64,000 nt of DNA. Origin: Tenebrio molitor (Eukaryota; Arthropoda; Insecta; Coleoptera; Tenebrionidae). Position 1 is the first letter of the stretch. Every line of letters starts with the position of its first letter. Positions 57,010 through 64,000 of this stretch are shown in pieces. The stretch is taken from the NCBI RefSeq assembly GCF_963966145.1, contig NC_091051.1:3162001-3226000 (forward strand), read 5' to 3'. The notes under the pieces were generated by a model. That model had not been told where the DNA came from. It ran no database searches and saw only the letters and a program-made list of their open reading frames with translations. The position numbers were made by a program, and so were the translations under genes.

Positions 57010-58653
57010 CTTTTTCATGTCTTAGAGGAGTTTACAATTTTTACATTTTTAATATGACCCAGAAAATTACAAAATATTTTGCATTTTGTCGGATGCCATT
57101 CTTTTATTTATTTATTTTATTTAAACCATTGAAAATGTATTATTTTTACAAAAATTTCTTAAAAAATATATCAGATTTCTGACTACTTATTTAGATAAAC
57201 GTCTTGAACATAATTTTAATAGATAAATGAATCTAAAGCATTGTATAGAAAAAAAAATGATAACGAAGATACAATGAAAGTTTTTTTAGTCCAATTCGAA
57301 GAAACGCGACAACTGAAGATCTAAAAAGAAGACAGGACAATGAAATTTATTGGAATTTATTTTTTTTTGAAAAGGCCAGTTTTTATTAATGTCATAAAAG
57401 TTGATAAAATTATTTCTTATATTTTCAAAAACACCCATTTTCATTTGTTTGGATTTAAAGAGCAAAACTCTGTTATGACAGTTTTCATCGGATGTTCACA
57501 AATTTTGTTTAAAAATACTTGAATAAAATTAAAGACACCTCATTTTGACCAATAAAATTTTCTAATTATGTATTTAACATTTTTTATTAAGTAAATCATT
57601 AAAAAATTTTTTTTTTTCAATTTTTCAACACTGCTTAATTTAGCTAAACCGGCAGCACCAACTTTCAGTTCTGAATTTCAACAGTAGCTTTTGTAACGGG
57701 TGTTCAAAAAGTTGCATGTTTGTAGTTGACTATTACAGTTTGGAACTGTTTGGTGTTACTTAGCCTACGTAATCTAAAATCAGACTTACAAATATGAACA
57801 AAACGTTAACTGTGTTATAACAAACATACGTTCAAATATGCACAAACCGACTAATTTTTGAACGCAAGTTATTTAGTTCCAAGATAAATTTTTTAGAAAA
57901 CACAACAAAATTTCGACAACTGTAGAAAAATCATTATTACTCATAGATTTTGTAGAAATAAATTCGGTTAGTGGCATTTAATAATTATTAAAAAAATGAA
58001 ATATAAGCAATAAAAAGAAATTTGTTTATTATTATCAATATTTATTCTTTGTTATGCCAATTTGGCCGATCTTTTATCTTTAAGATCAATCTGACTTTCT
58101 TTATTTTATTTTGTTATTTTTGCAGTTTTAAAAATTTGTTGCAAATTACTTGGACAAAATTTTAGAAACGCTATTTTTCCACGTTGTATTTTAACATTTT
58201 TCCCTACCAATAATTTCCGTCACCTTGGCCCAACACCTATCTTTTCCAAAATAGGTAGGTATGTTCGAAAGAAGAAAAAAAATGCAGAAAACTCTCTTTC
58301 CCTTAAATTAAATATTCTTAACCATATCTGTGCGACATTGTATTTTCCTTTGAGCGGTCTTTTATGCAGTAAATGCAGTCAAAGGAGCCGATTTTTTTTT
58401 TCCTAAAAAACTTCTCTCTTTCGGTCTTTGTTGTGCGCACTGTAGACATTCGTTTATTGATTAACTGATAAAAATATTTATAAAAGGATTAGCGAATAAT
58501 TAATACCATATGCAGAGTACAGTGCTTGTCACAATAAACATCCGCAAACAATTTTACCAAATCGTAAAAGGTCGGGCCGCCCACGTTCATTTCTTTTTTG
58601 TTTCTTTGAGTGGAGTGCTGCATCCTTCTATACTATTATTTCACACATGTAAA
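57010..58653. other. AT-rich intergenic stretch
   Basis: AT-rich with several A or T runs. GGGTGTTCAAAAAGTTGC at 57698 resembles a transposon end, but I could not pair it convincingly. No gene is supported. It lies downstream (3') of the BCL11-type gene. Confidence 0.4.
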
Positions 58654-60267
58654 TTTTTTATTTCTTCTTAAAATATTTTTATTATGTCTCCCAACATTAC
58701 GCAAATAATTTTTTCTTCAATTTTATTACCAACTTTTTATTTAATATTTGACTTGCGTACCAAAATATTTGTCGTCTTCAGTTAAACCCAGACGCTCCAT
58801 ATTTAACACATAAATATACGACTTCTCTCTCAAACAACAATAATGGTAAATTATTAAACCGACAAAGCAGATACGGTGTAAAAAGCAAACAAAAGTGTAA
58901 CACAACACAAAGAACTTTTTTTAAAACTTTTTAAACGTCTCCTTTTCCTCCGATTGTCGTCGCAATTAAAACAAATAATATCCAGGTATTTGTACAACCC
59001 TGCGAAATCCACCCCTAGAAATCGATAAAAATATTATGATTATGCAACCAAAATATCGCACAGGTAATAAAGGTAAACAATTCCACCTCGTCGCATCACC
59101 GTGACGGCCTTTCCGCTCTGGATCGTTTCACTCGTGCGCCGGTGCTGCCCCCTGTGAGCGGGTAGACGCTGCAGATTCCTGTAACGAGTCGGACAGGGTT
59201 GCCTAACCCGTGGAGTCCGTCCCTTAGTGCTAACCAACGAGGGGTGCAGTTCAGAGTGCGACGATAACAGTGCACGAAGAATAATTGTGAAAAGGTGATT
59301 GTTTGAAACGGCACCGGTGCGGAATGAAACTCGAAATTCAATATTGTAATAGATTTAATTTTAATACACACTGAAATGGGAGTTCAGTATAGGAACACGA
59401 TTATATTAAGTGTAGTGCAGCCCATACGAACACCGTAGTGCTACAGCCATATCGTTGAAATAAATAAAAATATTCGAAATAACATATTGTTAACATTAAT
59501 AGTACAGTTACATTGAATCGAATCCGGCGAATACTACAAGAACAGACCCTGGTCCACTGTTATTACTAGTATTGCGTTAGAAAATTGGGGGAGGGGGTCG
59601 CCGGTGGGGCGACCCCGTACGGGGATTGTTGGGGAACGCGGATATGCTCCTACGGATTGATCTGACCCTGAATTAAACCTAAGACGACCCTGTAGACGCA
59701 CAGGGGCAAATTTGTCGATTCGCTAACACCAACATGAAGAGTAACTCTGAAAAACATGTATCTATACAATGATAATACTATACATTAAGTGTAAATAATT
59801 TAATGAGAGACATTTGTACAGTACAGTGGGTCTAGTACACGGCAATAAATACTGTTTATGTACAGTCAAGGCTACTGGCCATCAGAAATGATATGATCGG
59901 GAATGTACAGTGGGCCCGAGACGGCCTGAAGCGGCGCCCCTCACGCTATCCGGGGCCCTCAGTCTCAAACAACAACCTACCTAGTTATTACAAATATACA
60001 TGGATCAATAAACTCAATAATCAATAATAATTACGAAAGTTAAACATTGCTTTGGTATCGGTTACATCGAGGCGCCGAGCCGGCCCTTCCCGGGGAAGGG
60101 CCGCCTCGTCTGCTATACAAAACTAGAACAGGGCCAGTCCGCCGGGAGACCCCGTGGGGATCTCCCCGCGGCCGCTCCGTCGCTGATCACAATTCCTGCG
60201 AGTCCGGGGACTAGTACGTGAGACTGGGAGGCGGCGGGGGTAGCCTGATGCCGCCCCACGGAAAGAG
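58654..60267 (-). other. Probable 3' UTR and poly(A) region of the BCL11-type gene
   Basis: This is sequence 3' of the BCL11-type stop codon on the - strand. It contains no repeats or TIRs and is of mixed composition. The first canonical AATAAA signals on the - strand (TTTATT on +) cluster at about 58654-58740. Weaker ATTAAA signals lie near 59797 and 59353. A UTR of up to ~1.6 kb is plausible for this gene family, but the true end cannot be fixed from sequence alone. Confidence 0.4.
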
Positions 60268-62213
60268 TCATGTAGCCTCCTTGGAGGCGATGCTCGCCGA
60301 GGAGTCCTCGTCGCCGGACAGCATCGGCATCGTCGACAGGAGATGGGCCTTGCCCTGGTTGACGACGCACTTACGCATGTGCTTCTCGAGCGTCGACGGC
60401 ACCGAGAACGGCATCTCGCAGAACCGGCACCGGTAGACGTCCTTCCCGATCCGGCCGTGGGTCTTCATGTGCCTGGTCAGCTTCGAACTTTGCGCACACG
60501 CGTACGAACACAACTCGCACTTGTACGGCTTCTCGCCGGTGTGGGAGCGCCGGTGGACAGTCAGATTCGAACAGTTCTTGAACACTTTCCCGCAGAACTC
60601 GCAGGTGTCGTTGCGTCTGCTCGTCTCTTTTTTGATGAGGGGGTTGGGGAGGAGGGCGCTGGGGCCGGCGAGGCCCTTGGCCTCGCGGGGGAGCCCCGGC
60701 AGCCACCAGTCGTTGCGCTCCAGGTCCAGCTTGAGCCGCTTCGAGGCCTCGTACGAGTCGTTGAAGGGCGGGAAGAGGGGCAGCGGCTGCGGGGGCGGCA
60801 CCGGCAGCAAGCTCTTGGCGAACTCGTCGCGCAGCTTCAGCTGGTTCGTCAGGCTGGTGCTGTTGTTGTTGTCGCGGTCTTTGCTGGCGAGCTGCAGCTT
60901 CAACGCAGAGTTGGACTCCTGGAGGGCCTGCTTGTACGCCTCGCTGTACTGCGCTATGTTACTCAGGCCGAACTTGTCCATCAGCTCCCCCACCAGGGAA
61001 GCCGATTGGTTGGCGTTTTTTGGCGGCAGCTGAGACGGCACGCTCAAGTCTTCCGCTTCCTCCTCTTCCAGCTCGTCTTCTTCTTCCTCTTCCTCGTCGA
61101 CTTCGTCGTCGTCTTCGCTCTCGTCTCCGTCCAAGGTCTCGACGGATCCGGCGTTGCTGGTGCGGTCCTCCGGGGTTCGATGTATCTTCATGTGTCGTTT
61201 CAATTTGGAGCTTTGGGCGCAAGCGTGGTCGCACACCGTGCACTTGTAGGGTAACTCCCCCGTGTGGGTCCTCCTGTGGGCCTCCAGGTTGTTCTGGTAG
61301 CGGAACTTTTTGCCGCAGTAGTCGCACGCGTGCACCGCCTCCACCGAGTTGGAGTTTCTCGGCGATCCCGGTTTGCCCGGGGGCGTGGAGGCGGAGCGCG
61401 GCGTCGTGGTCAGTTGTTGCGCGGCGTCGTCTTTAGCGGGTGGCGACGTACTGGTGGCTCTGCTGCCGCCGCTGCTGCTGTTGTTGTTGTTATTGTTATT
61501 ATTGCTGTTGGTGCTGCTGCCGCTTATGTTGTTGGGGATGGTGGTGGGCGGCAGCTGCGAGGGCGAGGGACTTGCGAAGGGCGGTGAGTGCTTCCGCGGA
61601 GACGGCGAGCTCGCCTGAGCCGCTCCCGGGCTGGTAGTACCAGCGAGTTGCCTCAACCGCTGCGAGTAAAAATCCAGTTGCGGTTCGAGTGAGAGGGGTT
61701 GGTTGGGGGTGCTGCGCTCCCGCGAGGAAACGCCGGAGGCCGAGGGGGCGCGCTCCGCGGGGGACGGGAAGCTGGCGTGGGGCGGCGGGACACCCTGGGC
61801 GGCCACCGCGGCCGCCGCCGCCGCCAGGTTGAGGCCGTGGTGTCGGAATTGTTCGCTAACTAGTTGATCGATGCGATAGTGGTGCTCCGGTCGGAACAGC
61901 GGAGCGGGAGGAACTGGACCGTGGTTCAGCGGCGGCAGCGGCAGCCGGAGGAGGCCTCCGACGCCGAAGGGGTTGTGCAGGTCCGGCGGCGGCAAGAGGT
62001 GGTGGCGCATGCTGGGTGGGGGCGGCGGCCCGCCGCCCGAACTGCAACCCGACGAACTGCTGCTGGCGCTGCTCGAGCTGTGGTTGTTGTTTTTGCTCGT
62101 GGGGGAGCTCTCGATGTAGATTTTGATTCCGTGGGAGTGTTGGACGTGCTGGACGAGCCGCCAGGCCGAGTGGAGGCGGGCCTTGCACGTGCAGCACACG
62201 TAGTTGCTCGGCT
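60268..62213 (-). CDS. BCL11-family zinc-finger transcription factor, last large exon
   Basis: This is the orthologue of vertebrate BCL11A/BCL11B and fly CG9650, nuclear DNA-binding regulators of neural and other cell fates. The exon starts after a TTTTCTTTGTTCCAG acceptor (AG at 62215-62214). The first encoded residues, PSNYVCCTCK, match the BCL11 'EPSSYICTTCK' exon start. In the open frame beginning at 62373, the finger residues are C60/C63/H76/H81, then the pairs 350-370 and 378-398, then 591-611 and 619-639. The last is C649/C652/H665/C669, a C2HC finger. The family motif LDFYSQRLRQLAG is at 233-245, an acidic run at 417-442, poly-Asn at 290-298, and NDTCEFCGKVFKNCSNLTVH is nearly identical to vertebrate BCL11. 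Stop at 60268. The N-terminal exon(s) with the NuRD-binding and CCHC region are outside the window. Confidence 0.96.
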
Positions 62214-64000
62214 CTGGAACAAAGAAAATCGATTGTATTTTTGTGATTTTTGCGGGAAAAATCGCTCGTGGCGGTCGCCGCTGCAGCAGCTTGTCGGGGG
62301 CGGTCGGGGGCGCGGGACGGAAAGCAATTTCGGTGTCCATATCGCAGCGGTGGCGATCTGCATGCGGCCGCATGTTGGCGCGCCATTACCGCCCCCGCCG
62401 CGACAAAATAATAATACAGTGAAAATCGGAATGAAAAATTGCTCGGACATTTACGTTGGGAATTCTCGGCGAGGGTGTGCCGTACGTGCCCCGACTGGAA
62501 AGCGGTCCCGGTCCGATCCTGGCGCTCCTCAGACAACGACGAGGAAGCACGGATAACTGAACACATCTCTGCCGAGGTCAGACTTGAGACGGCGGAAGTA
62601 ATATCATAATGAGGGGCACGGTGCGATCGGACCGAAATCGCTTCTTCTCCAGGTTAGTCCATTGTTCTGGGGCCGCAATTTAGCGAAATCGATTCGCTTA
62701 AACGGTGTCCCGCTCCGGCCGGACGTCGCGGAAACGGAAATAGTGGCGGCTTCCGGTTTGCGACACGGCTCCGGGCGACATCCTCTCCCGGATTTTTTCG
62801 CCGCCTCGCCGATCCACGACCGATAATTAAGGCCGTAATAAGATAGCCCGACATAAATAATGACATGCAGCCACGTTCGAATGGAAACTAAATGAAAAGG
62901 CGCGCGTGTAAGAATAACCATACAATGTAACATTAGCATGCACCATGCCATTCCTAGTACATACAAACTGGAGATATCGAAAAATTCAAAATTGTTGTTA
63001 CGTCATCGCAAATAAACACGCTACACGACTCGATAAATCCGAAGAATACACACACGCACAACCTGGCCTGTCGACGAGGATGCTGTTTTTTACCGGTGTC
63101 ATCGCAGGTCGGATTTCACCCAGCTTTCGAACACGAGCCTTGAAAATAATTTATTCCGCCACTTTTCAAAAGACACTTCGTCGCAGCAACACTTGCAAAA
63201 TTTTTCGGGTCTCTAAAAATGTGACTTGTTGAAGATGTTGTCTTGATCATCCCTCGGGAAGGTTCTTCAGAGGGTCACTTAGTCGTGTGGCGGGATTACC
63301 TGTGCGTGCACGTCCACGCGTCGGGAGCAGTTCTGACGGTCGCGTGTTGGACCTCTCCGGTGCACGCGAATTAATTACCCCCCCATCGCACCCTTCCCTA
63401 TCTTGTCCACGTTCCGTCGACAAAAAAGATGCACCCGATGGAGATGAACAGATAGGAACCGGTAGGACGCGTGTCCGACGTAAAGCCGTACCTGATAAAA
63501 GTACCCTCTCCGTCCCATTAATCGTTCTTTTTTCTCCTGCGGGTCGGGGTTTTATTGCCGCCTCCTGCGTGTGCTGTTAAATGAGTCCGCACCGGTGTAC
63601 GTATAAGACGGCGGTCGTAAATCCCGTCGTCGCCGAGAGGACCATCCGTCATAAGCCCCAATAGATTATTTCCTTAATGCGGCGATAAGGCCGAAATGAC
63701 CGCGATATTCAAATTTTTAAGCTCCGTTTCTTTGTGCGCTGTCCAAAAGCCGTATCACGTATTCAATGCGGGGCTACTTTTATTCGCACCCCCATCGGCG
63801 GCGAGCCGCTCGTCCACCCTTTCGCCCTTTTGTGCGACGAGCCCGATACTTTGCCGCTAGCCTAGCCGGTGGGTGACTTTAAAGATCTGGCAAGATGTTT
63901 CCAGGGACCGCCGCCCCACTTCCCTCTCGAACCCTTCGCGATAAATAATCGCGAGTTCGTGGAGTCCTTTGTGCTCAGTTCGCGGCCACATTTTAAACGT
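62214..64000 (-). other. Intron of the BCL11-type gene (5' side of its last exon)
   Basis: The acceptor at 62214-62215 shows that the gene continues to the right. I find no exon with the BCL11 N-terminal CCHC motif before 64000, so the whole stretch is probably intron. The frame running on from the exon to 62373 is intronic read-through. The sequence is GC-rich and unique, with TAATTAA-type homeodomain-like cores (for example near 63370), and may hold intronic enhancers. Frames up to 236 codons here are shadows or chance. Confidence 0.6.

Noticed and set aside
60343..61254. 303-codon frame on the + strand
   Set aside because: It is the antisense shadow of the BCL11-type exon. The - strand frame has clear zinc fingers, and the + frame is only low-complexity Val/Leu/Arg from the same GC-rich DNA.
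62214..62373. N-terminal 53 codons of the long BCL11 frame as coding sequence
   Set aside because: A strong polypyrimidine tract and AG precede the family's known exon start (EPSNY). The upstream codons have no similarity to BCL11 and are read-through of the intron.
61856..62566. 236-codon - strand and 230-codon + strand frames around the BCL11 exon start
   Set aside because: They overlap the zinc-finger frame or its intron in other phases and show no domain.
1..64000. CRISPR arrays, bacterial operons or phage genes
   Set aside because: Short GT-AG introns, TE families and long non-coding DNA show a eukaryotic genome. No regularly spaced short direct repeats with unique spacers exist; the only regular array (10.2-12.0 kb) has ~358-bp units.
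1..64000. tRNA genes
   Set aside because: Several GGTTC- or GGTCGAGTCC-like strings (for example near 6015, 30596, 45153) were checked. None had an upstream A box or cloverleaf pairing that I could build.

Overview
The window looks like 64 kb of an insect nuclear genome, most likely a beetle (inference). Three things point that way: very short GT-AG introns (49 and 55 nt), an insect-type GH13 maltase, and many TA-flanked DNA transposon remnants whose termini begin CAGGGTG. Only two host protein genes are supported. At the left edge is the 3' end of a maltase/alpha-glucosidase gene on the + strand, stop at 420-422. At the right edge is the large last coding exon of a BCL11-family (BCL11A/BCL11B/CG9650) zinc-finger transcription factor on the - strand, 62213 down to 60268. 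Its upstream exons lie beyond the right end of the window.

The roughly 58 kb between them shows no convincing host gene. It alternates between GC-richer, apparently unique blocks (roughly 0.9-1.7, 4.0-6.3, 8.7-9.7, 12.0-13.4, 15.1-15.9, 20.9-22.0, 24.4-28.0, 29.6-31.7, 34.0-34.9, 36.3-39.6, 43.6-44.8, 47.9-50.3 and 54.2-55.2 kb) and AT-rich stretches loaded with transposon debris. A long gene-poor flank beside a developmental transcription factor is typical of a regulatory landscape, so the GC blocks are candidate conserved non-coding elements. That is inference; no conservation data could be consulted.

The mobile content is rich. An almost intact hAT element (40661-43173) has 18-bp perfect terminal inverted repeats, a perfect 8-bp target duplication and a BED-finger transposase with one small intron, broken by a single frameshift. 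Several different Tc1/mariner-like families are present (2.1, 18.4, 19.7, 32.0, 35.1, 51.2, 53.1 and 55.8 kb), two with a recognisable transposase tail. A TIR element family occurs at 13.8 and 32.5 kb, and at 10.2-12.0 kb, where the left flank plus half of the element has been tandemly amplified about five times. Nested insertions fill 51-57 kb, and several fold-back elements are scattered through the window.

The most unusual non-TE signals are these: a dense cluster of GTAC/GTACTTTT motifs at 6.87-8.17 kb (with a weaker one at 2.7-3.5 kb); a 5S-rRNA-like sequence at 49.25-49.37 kb; four spaced copies of a segment resembling the reverse-transcriptase 'GVxQGSxL' motif at 45.1-47.3 kb; a strand-skewed T-rich tract at 22.9-24.35 kb; and a short membrane-anchor-like reading frame at 34.6-34.8 kb.
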